Shown piece after piece: positions 23,162-34,132 of a stretch of DNA of 64,000 bases; positions within the stretch are counted from its first letter, which is position 1, and each line of letters starts with the position of its first letter. The notes beneath the pieces were generated by a model. The model saw nothing but the letters and a program-made list of their open reading frames with translations. It did no database searches and was not told where the DNA came from. Source of the DNA: Linum tenue (Eukaryota; Streptophyta; Magnoliopsida; Malpighiales; Linaceae); assembly GCA_946122785.1 (NCBI GenBank), contig CAMGYJ010000008.1, forward strand, positions 17,385,475 to 17,449,474, read 5' to 3'. The position numbers and the translations under genes are program-made.

Positions 23162-23724
23162 AAGCAATGATGATAAAGAGTTGAGGCGTTTGAATCAATT
23201 TGGTGATTTCCTTTTGTGTTGTTCAGTCATTTAGGTAAGAAGTTTAGACAATGATTTTCTCGTGTTTGTTCTATGACAGGGTTTTAGACTTTTAGTAATA
23301 ACCATATATAGATAATTTTTTTTCCTTTTCATGTTCAATGTACAACTTTTTGTGTGTTGACATGAATCAATGTGCCCATTTATTCACTAAAAATTTAGTT
23401 GATTCAGCCCATATTATTGGTTACATTTCGGGGATGGGTGCTAGTTTGCATATTGTGTTTAATGAAACGGTGCTTTAACGTGAATCGAGTTGTGATTTTT
23501 TCAATATGCATAGTCCGGAGAGCATAAAAGTAAAATTTTACAATTCAGATGATCATTTGTAAGAATTGGTAAAGTACACGAGTCAAGAAGTAAAATAAAA
23601 ACTCCATTCCACAATGGAGAAGAAAAACACTTCTCAATCACTCTCGAATCTCGTTTCTTCACCACTTCTAAGTTGGGGATCAGTGTTCTTCCGTGACTCT
23701 TGGAAGAGCGAAAGAGAGAAAAGA

Positions 23725-23995
23725 CTTCAATCGATGATGATGACGACGAACATTCATCCTTAGATGTTACTGCTAGTCTACAGAAACGGTTGCCACGAGA
23801 AGATCACCTACCTTAGAGTCGGTTGCCTTGAGCATCTTGAAGAGTTCAACGCTAGGGACTTTTTGATACACGAGTTGAGTTGGACTTAGATGAGTTTGTT
23901 CTAGTCAGTGCTCCAAATACTACATAGGGTCACCACACCATCAACCATGGAAAGAATATGTCATTTCCTTAAGATAACAAGAAAAGTTCAAATGC
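23725..23995 (+). pseudogene. degenerate FBD exon remnant C
   Basis: Pieces such as LEHLEEFNARDF, ELDLDEFVLVSAP and a preceding acidic DDDDEH stretch can be read in shifting frames, corresponding to the start of the FBD exon in intact copies. Several stops and shifts make it non-coding. Confidence 0.6.
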
Positions 23996-24346
23996 ATTAA
24001 GGAGGAAAGGATTCGGACCTATGTCATGCTCTAACGTGCTCCACAAGCTCATATCGTATGACATAGCAACCACTGTCCAGCCCTAGACTTACGATTTTTG
24101 TTCATGCAATCGAGTTCGACCCAACAATTCTATCATGACAAAGATGAGAAGATTATTAAGTGTACTGAAAGTAGTACGAACAAGCAACATTTTGAGGGGA
24201 ACAAAAGCCCACCATATACCAAACTAATCTTAGATCAAACAATCTCGCATCAATTACAGGAAAAAAATTCCCAACCAGAAAACCTCGATGGAGTGAGAGA
24301 ACTAAGAAGATGAGCCAAAAGACTTGAAGAGTAAAGCTACAGAGCA

Positions 24347-25904
24347 TCAGTTTTCATCCTTAGAAACATAGATTACCTCTGCTTCTCTGGAAAGACGCTT
24401 AAAGCGCGTAACCTCCTTCAAGAATTTGTGGGCCTTTCTAGGGTCCATTTTACCATCAGGCTTAATGAAGATCCTACGAAGTTGTGGGGCGGTAGCTAAT
24501 ACAAACCTCAACAAGTTCAATTCAACCCGCATACCCAGGACATCAGAAATACTCATCTCTTCCAGGCACTGAAAACAACTTGCAGTAGGATGGTCGTGTT
24601 CTTCCAACAGCTTCAAGATGTCAATAGTTCTCTTCTTGGGAAGGCTGGCGTGGATACAATTACACTACAAAAACATTCATCAGGAAAAAAAAATAGTCGA
24701 GCTCATAGAATTAACAGCCAATGCTCACATCTACTGCACAACTAAAACTCAGTTCAGCAAACCAACCACAACGGTGAGCTTGCGCAGGTTGGGGGAACTC
24801 GCGATTAGGCAAACAAGAACACGTGCTTCCGACAAACGATACAATAGGATGTCGCCCAGTTTGAGGTCTTTCAGTTGATGAAGATATGTAGGAAGCTTGG
24901 ATGGGACTTTACCTGAGGCAAGGAACTAGAGAGAACAAAACACAAGGAACATGTCAAGCGTCAGCATTATGAAATAATGTATCGGGTGAACACAGAAACC
25001 AACACTCTCAAGCCAGATTGCAGCTATCAACTCAAACGAAAGCAAAAGCAAAATCAAAACTTACTCCCATCCATTGTCCGCCGATAATTAACTTCTCGAT
25101 TGCAGGGAGAGAAGAGAATGCAGCTGCAATATCTGGGTCATATGCACGATACTTGCTTAGTTTATCGTTCTGGTACACATCCATCAATTCGATCCTGACC
25201 GTTGAAAGAAATGGGGTGTGCTTGAAGCAGACATTCCAAAGATTGGACTCAAATACTTTCAGTGAAGGAGATACTAATTCAGCCTTACGAGAATCTGAGC
25301 CCTGAATAACGAATATCAAGTGTTGAAGAACCGGACACTTGGGAAGGAAATCTTCACAGAAATTAGATGGAGAGGGAACATGTACTCCATATAAATCAAG
25401 ACGGGCAAGCTTACTGAAACCCAGAAACCAAGATGGCGCACTGAATTCACAGTTCCGCAGTCTCAGGTAGCTCAGTTGGCGAGCAGTAAACAAGGCAGAA
25501 GAAATCTTATCCTCAAGTGCTCGCTTCTCATAGAAGGAAAGGGTGAGTTTCTGGACGCTCTTCTTGGAAACGAAGAGCATCATGAGATCCATGTCAGTAC
25601 AAGGCCTTAATCCAGGGATTTCAAGCACCAATTCGGTTATGGGTCCTTCGTGAAGGAGCAGAGCTTTGTAAATCTCCCACATTAGCTTACTAGCCTTGAG
25701 CACATAGTCTTCCACCGCTGAGATTTGACAGAAACCGCCATTGAACACGAGCTTAGCAGTTGCTCCCCAGTTGTGCCGCCATTGTTTCGACAGTGTAGCT
25801 GTTTTCGCTCCATCTTTTACGGGTAAGAAAGCGAGGATGCTCTGTATCACGTCGTCAGGAAGGCTGCTGATTCTATCGGCATCGGACTCGTTCAGCGCCT
25901 TCAT
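24347..25904 (-). CDS. F-box/LRR/FBD protein, copy 5 (438 aa, 3 exons)
   Basis: On the minus strand the exons are 25904..25065, 24925..24767 and 24664..24347, all phase 0 with GT..AG introns. Exon lengths 2 and 3 (159 and 318 bp) are identical to copy 1. The start is ATG at 25904 (MKALNESDADRIS). The F-box is at residues 8-48 (SLPDDVIQSILAFLPVKDGA), the leucine-rich region has GFSKLARLDLYGV and KCPVLQHLIFV, exon 2 has CLIASSPNLRKLTVV, and the FBD has 'LNLLRFVLATAPQLRRIFI' and 'SREAEVIYV'. No lesion is seen. It is a predicted SCF adaptor and the first minus-strand member of the cluster. Confidence 0.92.
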
Positions 25905-26198
25905 TATTAATGCTAGCTTGCGCCGGAATTCGCAAGAGACGAAGACGATCGATGAGCCCTAATTCCCTTTTTTCGGTGTCTGTCCTTGATAATCTAACAG
26001 TATTGCTATTTGTCACTCAAAAATTCACTTTAACTAAGTTAAATTTACTTAAATGCACTTAATTCATTTATTTGTTTTTTCATATACTTAACCCCAAAAT
26101 AAACTCATATTCTACACCAAATAACAAAATTAGCATTTTGGCCCGCCCGATTGACCGGGTGAGTTTTATGATCATGCTGATAGGTATAACGTGAGCAA

Positions 26199-26300
26199 GA
26201 TCATCAAACTTATTTAAAGAGTTGAATTAATTAATTCAGTTGTTTAAGGTTAAATGGGTAGGTGTAATTTGAGCAAGATCATCAAACTTATTTAAACGGC
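26199..26300. repeat. short tandem duplication
   Basis: The phrase 'gagcaagatcatcaaactta' followed by 'tttaaa' occurs twice about 64 bases apart. Confidence 0.75.
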
Positions 26301-26339
26301 TGAATCGGTCAAGTAGTGGTTTAAGAATAAATAGTCAAA

Positions 26340-26835
26340 TATATCACACACTCACACAACCCCTTCTTTCTTATCATTACGATTCCTAACTTACTAAAAG
26401 TGACAAACAAGTTAGGAATCGTAAAGTAATTTGCCATACATCTAGTTCCTTGTTGTACGAGGATGGGGAGGAGTTACAGTGCTAATTGTACAAGAGTTAG
26501 CACCGTCCTAACCAAGGGTTAGTAGTGATTTAGCTTAGATGTTGTATTGATTTTATAATAATCTGTAGTGATTTCGTTGTTTTTAGTAGCGTTTTTTTCT
26601 AGTTATCACGGTGCTAACCCCCTATAAGGGTTAGCACCTAATCCCATCCGACGAGGATGGCTCTCTATTTATTGTAAGGGTTTGCGACAGCCGAACCCTA
26701 ACTCTAAGAATCATCATTAATAATATATCCTGAGAACTCACGTTCTCCGTGGACTAGTCTCGTTCGTATAGAACGAGGAAACCACGTAAAATCCCTGTGT
26801 TCGTGCCCTCGATTTATCGTTTTCTTCACTTATAC
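26340..26835 (+). mobile_element. solo LTR-like copia sequence (boundaries approximate)
   Basis: The stretch 'tctccgtggac', 'gaaccacgtaaaat'-like 'gaaaccacgtaaaatccctg' and 'tcgatttatcg' (26745-26825) is typical of the R-U5 end of Ty1/copia LTRs. An inverted pair 'gattcctaactt/aagttaggaatc' upstream (26380-26420) fits a U3 region. A MITE interrupts it at 26467-26650. No internal region or second LTR follows, so a solo LTR is inferred. Confidence 0.55.
26467..26650. mobile_element. 184-bp MITE nested in the solo LTR
   Basis: Terminal inverted similarity includes 'gttagcaccg' on the left and 'cggtgctaac' on the right. The word ACGAGGATGG flanks it on both sides (26457-26466 and 26651-26660), consistent with a 9-10 bp target duplication as made by Mutator-like transposases. 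Confidence 0.8.
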
Positions 26836-26856
26836 TCTCTACCTCACTATCTTTGC

Positions 26857-27112
26857 CTCCCCCTTCCCCATCCGTTTCATGTCGCTCTTCGGTCATCTCT
26901 CACAAAGTGATTTGCATGTGACTAAGGTGATCTTTTCGTTTTCTCTTTTTTTTTATTCGATTTCACCAAAACGGCAAAACCCATTTGGTGTTCGGGCTGA
27001 TACTCGATTAGTTTACCTCCCCTCCCCTTCTCCATCCTTCTCGTGTCACTCTCAGCCCTCTCACACACAGTCAATCGCATGTGACCAAGGACGTCTTTTT
27101 TTGTTTTTTTTT
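26857..27112. repeat. tandem duplication of about 160 bp, second copy split
   Basis: The unit beginning 'cctcccccttccccatcc' at 26857 repeats at about 27017. The second copy runs to 27112, is interrupted by the Mutator-like element (27113-28559), and continues from 28560 with 'cattggtgtatgggctgg'-like sequence matching the end of the first copy. Confidence 0.85.
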
Positions 27113-28559
27113 GGCAAAATACACTTTCATAGCCATAACTATCCACTTTGTGACAATAATAGCCAAGTTTTGAGAAATACACAGATATAGCCATTCCGTC
27201 CATAAATTTAACGGCAACGTCATATATGCTGACTGTACTAACGTTTTATAGTGACGTGGCCATTTTTCGTTAAAATCAATTCCATGTGGAAAAGTTTCCT
27301 TTCTTATTTAGTTATTATTATAATTATATTTAAAATAAAATAATAAAAAAGGAAATTGAAAAGTCGCTGAAACCCCTCCCCACATCTTCTTTCCGTCTCT
27401 GCTGTAGCTAATTGGAAGCTAATAATTCAAACAAACAAAATATCTTCTTTCCATCTACCCTAGATCCATCCCGATCTTCTCCCTGAAACCCCTCCCCACC
27501 ACTCCAGATCAAAGGCACCACTCAATCAACGAACACACTCATCCGCCAATCCACCCATCCGTCGATTCACCCCTCAATTTGGCCCAGCTCGTCCCCCCGA
27601 TTCACTTCTCTACCTCTGTTCCGGCTTCGACAAAGGTAGCCATGCATCATCTCCATGGAGGCAAAGACAACTGCTCGTCCTCTTCCCTCCTCTTCTCGCC
27701 TCAGCCATGACCGATTTTGATTTGTGGATTTGTCTCTGCTCTGGTGCGGCGTGGCGGCTTCCGACGATGCTGAATGGATCTGGGTAGCACCACTGCGAAC
27801 GACGATATCGTTGGGGCTTCTTGGCTTTCTCGCCGTATCCTCTGTCTCGGACTCACAGATCCAGGAAGGAAGGTCGATCTGGAGAGTTGGGGATTTATGG
27901 GTTTTGGGATTTTTGTTGCAGGAAAGGGGGAGATAGGGAGGATGGGCAACGAAAACATGATTGTTAATTTGGGGTTTTGATTATGGGTTTTCTTTGACGA
28001 AATCAGGTGTTCGACATTGTCGTCGAGATTAGGTTTGTGAATATGGAAACGAGAAAGGGTCAGAATAGGGGACTATGTTTTCTGGAGGGTTTGATCTGAA
28101 AATGGTAGGAAGAGATGTGATGATTTTGCGGCAGAAGCTACTTTTCATAGCAGCTCCGGGTAGTGGGAACTGGGGAGGTCGTCGGGAGAGAAGAAGGAGA
28201 GGACGATGGATTCTATAACCGGAATTGTTATCGACTGTAGGAGGTCGGTGAGTGACGGCCGACGGTCTACGTTTTAGATCTCGTGTGGAAGGAAGGGGAA
28301 AGGAGAATTGAAAAAAAAAATTAGATAATAATTTAAACTGAGGTGGCAGACACGTAGGTGATGTGAATCTGATAAGTAGTTCACATTTGATGACGTGTAT
28401 GTCCACATCAGCAAAGAGTTAACGGAGTTAAAGTTTCTAACAGAAATGGCTAAATTTGTCAAACTAATTTTCAAAATCTGGCTATATCTGTGTATTTTTC
28501 AGAATTTGGCTATTATTGTCATAAAGTGGATAGTTATGGCTATGAAATTGTATTTTGCC
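27113..28559. mobile_element. Mutator-like element (1447 bp)
   Basis: The ends are GGCAAAATACA and its inverse, with inverted similarity ('atagccataactatccactt', 'tgacaataatagcca') over roughly 110-130 bases. The flanks are nine T on each side (27104-27112 and 28560-28568), which fits a 9-bp duplication, although in a T-rich site. The interior is GC-richer and looks exon-like in places but encodes no transposase, so a gene fragment could have been captured. Confidence 0.85.
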
Positions 28560-28625
28560 TTTTTTTTTCCTTGATTAATTTCACAAAAACTCATTTGGTG
28601 TATGGGCTGGTAATCGATTAGTTTG

Positions 28626-29247
28626 ACCAGATCCACCAATTTTGTGGTTTTGACGGAGTGCTACCTCTTTAGAAATTCAGCTTTGCGGCAGCAGTATAGG
28701 AGGTCGCTCCGATCGAACCTAGTTCAGCTAACCAGTTTGTTGACGACTTGAAAACCATGAATTTGTAAACTTCAGTATTCGTATGACCATAATCTCGAGT
28801 TTGAGTTTGTGTACTGTTGTTATTTATAAATATGTCATCATGTGCTGAGAAGGTAATTAACTTGCTTGATTCAATGTAGGCTTACGCCTATTCCTTAATT
28901 GGGATGGTTATGACCTCGGCATTTAGCCATCCCGTAAACTCTAAATTGTTATGAATTTATTCTAGGTTTATTTTTGCACTTAACCATTAGCCAACTTATT
29001 AGTCTTTGATAAGATTCAAAATGTGGTAATAGATTCAATAGTCATATCGGTATCCAGCCTATTTGAAATGTATTTAGTGATGATAATTTGAACCCGTCCT
29101 AACGTGTATGACCCAACCTGACTCGTGTTGAAGCGGGTAATATCCGGCTCGTAGTTATTTGGATCGGGATATGGGTACTACTTTCGTCCTGTTTGATTTG
29201 TCTCATATTTTATTGTTTTTGTCCTCTTTTTACTTGTGTTAAATCAT
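28626..29247. other. intergenic, no gene recognised
   Basis: No coding region or defined element ends were seen here. Confidence 0.4.
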
Positions 29248-29943
29248 ATGATACTTTAGATAACTGGAAAAATTCATCCATTAGCCAATTTCTCTCAATT
29301 AATCTGCATATTATATCTACTTTTTTATTTATGAACTATTTTTCTTTATTTTTATGTTGAAAATAAAAAATTTCCTCAGATATATAAAGATAATGAGTCG
29401 ACATACCATGACCACTACTCGCACGGATATTACCCGACCTTACTCGCAATTTTGGTGATGGACGAATATAGGCATTGAAGTACTCGCCTCGTCCTACCTC
29501 ATTGCGATCAACTACATGTAATAGACATATTCTAAAAATATATGCCTATAAGTAGATAAATAAGATTTTAGAATGTATATATATACATTCATCTAATGAT
29601 ACTTTAGATAACTGGAAAAATTCATCCATTAGCCAATTTCTCTCAATTAATTTGCATATTATATCTACTTTTTCATTTATGAACTATTTTTCCTTTGTTT
29701 TTATGTTGAAAATAAATTTTTTCCTCAAAATATATAAAGATAATGGGTCGACATACCATAACCACTACTAGTGCGGATATTACCCGACCTTACTCGCAAT
29801 TTTGGTAATGGACGAATATAGGCATTGAAGTACTCGTCCCGTCCTACCTCATTGATTTGCCATCAACTACATGTAATAGACATATTCTAAAAATATATGC
29901 CTATAAGTAGAAAATTAAGATTTTAGAATGTACATATATACCC
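29248..29943. repeat. tandem duplication, period 348 bp
   Basis: Two copies (29248-29595 and 29596-29943) share 'atgatactttagataactgg' at their start and 'atagacatattctaaaaata' near their end with only scattered substitutions. The unit carries 'cggatattacccgaccttac' and no coding frame. Confidence 0.92.
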
Positions 29944-30739
29944 AGTGGCGGAGCTGTGTGTTAGTGAGGGGGGTGCATGCGACCCCCTTTTTTTTTTGTA
30001 GTACATATAGTGAGAACTAGGAAACGAACCCCTGACCCCGTGTTTCACGGCTAACAATCTCACCATCTCGGCTAAAAGAGGTATTTGATTTATTGAACAC
30101 ACAACTTTAATTATACCAATGTTAATTATCTATCCTAATAGCAAAACGCAAAACACTATTGTCCATCCCAGCAAGGCATCCCCACTTTCAATTTCGTTTT
30201 CCTCACTCGCCAACCTCCAAGCTTTCCACCCTCCAACGGTTGCGACCTGCGAGTCCAGCCTCCAAGCTCTCCATCTCCGGCTCCAAGCTCGCTGAACCTC
30301 CACCGACCACCCATATTTTCGGCTACTATTTTACACCGTCATAGATATGCAGTTGCAAGAAATTAATAATCGGTTTGACGAGGTCAATTGTCAGCTGTTG
30401 TTGTCTATGACTTGCTTAAGTCCGTAGAATTCATTTGCTGCTTTTGACAAGGAGAAACTGATGCTGCTTGCCACTTTTTACCCTTATGAGTTCACTTCAA
30501 GTCTTATGAAATTTTTGGGTTCCCTTTTCTCATATAGAAAGTGAATCAAGATATGCAAAATAGAAATAAGATAGCGGAGAATTCAAAAAACTTTTGGCTT
30601 GTCGATGAGGGGGGAGCGACGGCCGGAGGCGGTTCCATGGAGAAGAGAAGGGAACTATAGAGGCTGGCGGAGGAAGATTATTGGGGAGGGAATTTTTTAT
30701 TATTTTAAATAAATAAATAATTAATTAAGCAATATGTTG
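29944..30739. other. intergenic with repeat-derived sequence
   Basis: A 'cagtggcggagc' phrase at 29942, typical of plant transposon ends, is followed by sequence with 'gaacccctgaccccgtg'. A 61-codon open frame at 30159-30344 is proline/serine rich and unsupported. Confidence 0.35.
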
Positions 30740-30955
30740 TTTAGGTTAACTGGCTGATGTGAGATCTTTTGTTGACTGCCACGTAATAAAATTTCTTATA
30801 CCTCAGCATAACTTTTGCCGGCTCACAATCATCTAACAGAATTATTAACGGAGAGTTAACATTTGACTAATAATTTGTATTTTGATAGTTATGACTATAA
30901 TTTTTCGTTTCTTAATAGTTATGGCTTATATGTTGTATTTACCCAATTATATATC
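30740..30955. mobile_element. right-end fragment of a Mutator-like element
   Basis: The phrase series 'ggctgatgtgag', 'ttaacggagagttaac', 'gttatgactataattt', 'gttatggcttatatgttgta' resembles the right terminus of the element ending at 28559. No matching left end is visible. Confidence 0.45.
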
Positions 30956-31901
30956 TTACCCTATATAAAGTTTAGGACTTTGCTACGGTGACATGCGTGT
31001 CACGGTGACATGCACTTTTCGGTCGACCTCATATAGGATCAGGTCGACCTAATCAGTTGTTTCAGTGTACAAACAGTTTCATGGTGCCTACTTTGGAGAT
31101 TCATATCTTACAATTGGCTAGATGGAAATTGGAGATTAAAGGCTTGTTTTGAAGCTGAAGTGTCCCTCTAGACATTAAAGTACTTGGGAGCTCAATAGAA
31201 AGTCCAAAAGACCATTTTTGAACCTGACCAAAAGGCTATGCCAAAACTGGGAAACTGCATGAAAATGGCTAAGTCTGGCAACGTGTTTGTCAAGCCTACT
31301 TTGAAGCTCAATTTGACAAGCATGGATGCGAGTCAAGTCCAGGGGCCTTTACCACGTTAAATTACGTATTTTTTTATACAAAGGCAAGGCATTGAATGAA
31401 AGATTGAATATCTTTAAGGCTTCAAACAAAAGGCTCGAAGTTGCTACGAAGCCTGTTTTTCTGGCAGCTTGGTTGTGCTCCAAGTCTGCCAAAAAACAGC
31501 CTTCGTAGCAACTTCGACCATTTTGTTTGAAGGCTTAAAGATATCCAATCTTTCATCCAATTCCTTGAATTTGTATAAAAACATACCTAATTTAACGTGG
31601 TAGAGGCTCCTGGACTCGACTCGCATTCATGCTTCTCGAATTGAGCTCAAAAATAGGCTTCATAAACACGTTTCCAGACTTAGCCATTTCTAGGCAGTTT
31701 CCCAGTTTTGGCATAGCCTTTTGATGAGGTTCAAAAATGGTCTTCTGGACTTCCTATCGAGCTCTCAATCACTTCAATATGTAGAGGGACACTCCAGCTT
31801 CAAAACAAGTCATTAGTCTTCAATTTCCATCTAGCCAATTGTATGATATGAATATCCAAAGTTGGCACCATGAACATTTTTTACACTGAAACAACATATT
31901 A

Positions 31902-32012
31902 GGTCGACCGGATCCTATATGAGGTCGACCGAATCCTAAATGAGGTCGACCGGATCCTATATGAGGTCGACCGAATTCTATGTGAGGTCGACCTAATCCT
32001 AACTGAGGTCGA
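31902..32012. repeat. 21-bp tandem repeat (AGGTCGACC...)
   Basis: Five and a third units of 'aggtcgaccggatcctatat'+g, with substitutions in the second half. A related 'ggtcgacc' pair occurs at 31021-31046 on the other side of the hairpin. Confidence 0.93.
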
Positions 32013-32384
32013 TGTTAGAAACCGAATTATCTAGGTTTCTATATTTATTATTTTAACTATTATTAGGGTAAGTCTTATTATGGTTAGTAGTCTTTTAGTA
32101 GAATTAGGTTTAGTATTAGGGTTTCACATCTTTCGTTATAAATATGTACTCTGAGTCTACGTTACGATCAGTCAAGAAAGAATTATCAAATAATCTCCTA
32201 AACCCTAATCTCCCTATTTTCCCAATTCTCGATCTCAATCCCTCTAAAGGCCTAGGCCGATTCTCTTCTGTTCTTCCCCAATTCTTCCCCAATTCTTTCC
32301 CAAATCCCTAATTCTATCTTCTCAATCCCTAAATTCCCAAATATCACCCAATCCCAAATCCCGTTAGAAACTTTGTTTCTAACA
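32013..32384 (+). repeat. 5' LTR
   Basis: Starts TGTTAG and ends TAACA. It contains a TATA box (TATAAATA at 32137-32144) that would set the transcript start, and a C/T-rich region before the 3' end. Confidence 0.96.
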
Positions 32385-32386
32385 TC

Positions 32387-32399
32387 TGGTATCAGAGCC
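32387..32399 (+). other. primer-binding site (initiator Met tRNA)
   Basis: TGGTATCAGAGCC two bases after the 5' LTR is the standard plant retroelement site complementary to the 3' end of initiator methionine tRNA. Confidence 0.95.
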
Positions 32400-33611
32400 A
32401 TGGTCGAAAATCTCTCAACCAGGGACAAGCTCTACAACCTGAAGGTCTATTGCGAGCAAGCAATGGAAGTCTTGGATAAAATCATACAAAAGGCCGAGAA
32501 GAGGGAGGAGGAGTGGCAGCTGTGGGCGGGGAAGTCTAAACGACTCCTAAACTCGCCACGGCGAATCAAGCCGCCAACCACCACCATTGCAGTGTCACCG
32601 CCACCACCAGCTACTGTCGAAGACGGAGATCCAGATGCTGAGATCAAGGATGAGCAGCCGCAAAACTTAGTTTTCGCGACGGGCGAACTGCCTCCGAAGG
32701 AGGAGGAGGAAGAGGAAGGGTCTGCTATGACCCCCGATTCCACCCCACAAGAATCGAGCACCATGGGAGCCGAGCTCCAGCTCGACGGCAACCGACGACA
32801 CGAAAGGGTGATGACGGCGCGTCGTGATCTGGACACGGCGGAGCATCAACTCGCGCGCCGGACGCGGCGATGGGAGTCCGTTTCCGTGGTGTCGTCGATC
32901 GGCGAGGAGACGACCTTGAAGACAAGGTCGGATGCGGACTGTCTTCCATACCGCCTGATGATCGAGGCGCTATCGGAGAAGAAGAAGAAGAAGAAGAAGA
33001 AGAAGAAGAAGAAGAAGAAGAAGAGGAAGTCAGAGCTCAGAATCGGAAGCAATCGCAGAGTGTGGAAAAGTGTGCTACCAGAGAAGAAGAAGGCGGAACG
33101 GACAAGGCCGGAGCGAAGGAATGAGGCGGCGGTGTCCACACCGCGGGTGGAATGTGCTCTGCCTGTGGCCGCCGGGAGAGGAAGTGGCGGAGAAGGCCAG
33201 CTGAACCTAGAGGAGAAGATGGGGAAAGGGCCTTTTATGGAGGTTCCGGTCATGCGATCGACGGATCTCGACATCGGCCAAAAATGCAGGGTGGAGGCGA
33301 CGGCTTGGGACCGGATTGTGCCTTCGGGAACGCGAAAAGCACAAGTGGAACCACAATTGTCGCCCACCCATAGGGGCGAGCAGAAGATATCGCCGGAGGA
33401 GAGAGGCGGCGGTGCTCTGTTCTGGTGCTACCTCCAGCTGTGGGGAGTGGGCCAAGAGAGGGTGTCTGCAGGTTGTAATGGGCCAAAGGACGTGAACAAA
33501 TGGGCAGGGAAATGCCAAGCATGTCTTGGTCACGACCTGGAGAATAAAAAGAAGAAAATGGGCTTACCATGGCCCAGGCCAACCAAGAGATTGGGCCGCA
33601 GACAAACTTGA
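32400..33611 (+). CDS. long open frame of unknown function in the LTR element (403 aa)
   Basis: The frame opens at the ATG directly after the primer-binding site and runs 403 codons. The N-terminus (MVENLSTRDKLYNLK) looks helical. The middle holds a run of lysines encoded by a (GAA/AAG)n tract at about 32976-33025, and the remainder is charged and low-complexity. No zinc knuckle, protease or polymerase motif is visible. It may be a degenerate gag-like frame, a captured gene piece, or an unselected open frame. Confidence 0.45.
   Translation: MVENLSTRDKLYNLKVYCEQAMEVLDKIIQKAEKREEEWQLWAGKSKRLLNSPRRIKPPTTTIAVSPPPPATVEDGDPDAEIKDEQPQNLVFATGELPPKEEEEEEGSAMTPDSTPQESSTMGAELQLDGNRRHERVMTARRDLDTAEHQLARRTRRWESVSVVSSIGEETTLKTRSDADCLPYRLMIEALSEKKKKKKKKKKKKKKKRKSELRIGSNRRVWKSVLPEKKKAERTRPERRNEAAVSTPRVECALPVAAGRGSGGEGQLNLEEKMGKGPFMEVPVMRSTDLDIGQKCRVEATAWDRIVPSGTRKAQVEPQLSPTHRGEQKISPEERGGGALFWCYLQLWGVGQERVSAGCNGPKDVNKWAGKCQACLGHDLENKKKKMGLPWPRPTKRLGRRQT
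32976..33026 (+). repeat. (GAA)n microsatellite
   Basis: About 17 GAA/AAG units inside the retroelement open frame encode a lysine run. Confidence 0.95.
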
Positions 33612-33760
33612 AGATCGGATTGTAGTCTGACCAGCCGTATAGGTCGAATTTAAGAGAAAAGTGGGCCGAGCTGCAGGTTGGTTGCGGATTGCATCGACGG
33701 CATGAAGAAGTGGTCGAGTTGGTCAACCTTGAGGGCAAGGTTGGTTTCAAGGGGAGGAGA

Positions 33761-34132
33761 TGTTAGAAACCGAATTATCTAGGTTTCTATATTTATTATT
33801 TTAACTATTATTAGGGTAAGTCTTATTATGGTTAGTAGTCTTTTAGTAGAATTAGGTTTAGTATTAGGGTTTCACATCTTTCGTTATAAATATGTACTCT
33901 GAGTCTACGTTACGATCAGTCAAGAAAGAATTATCAAATAATCTCCTAAACCCTAATCTCCCTATTTTCCCAATTCTCGATCTCAATCCCTCTAAAGGCC
34001 TAGGCCGATTCTCTTCTGTTCTTCCCCAATTCTTCCCCAATTCTTTCCCAAATCCCTAATTCTATCTTCTCAATCCCTAAATTCCCAAATATCACCCAAT
34101 CCCAAATCCCGTTAGAAACTTTGTTTCTAACA
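33761..34132 (+). repeat. 3' LTR
   Basis: I see no difference from the 5' LTR over 372 bases, preceded by a polypurine tract at 33749-33760. Confidence 0.96.

Larger units (their letters stand above)
32013..34132 (+). mobile_element. non-autonomous LTR retrotransposon, recent insertion
   Basis: Two 372-bp LTRs (32013-32384 and 33761-34132), identical by eye, begin TGTTAGAAACC and end TTTCTAACA. A 5-bp duplication GTCGA flanks the element (32008-32012 and 34133-34137). The primer-binding site TGGTATCAGAGCC (32387-32399) matches initiator-methionine tRNA, and a purine tract AAGGGGAGGAGA lies just before the 3' LTR. The 1376-bp interior has one long open frame but no protease, reverse transcriptase, RNase H or integrase. 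Identical LTRs imply a young insertion dependent on another element's enzymes. Confidence 0.96.

Noticed and set aside
32846..33750. Several long minus-strand frames in the LTR element
   Set aside because: They are shadows of the plus-strand frame and its GAA tract (poly-phenylalanine on the other strand).
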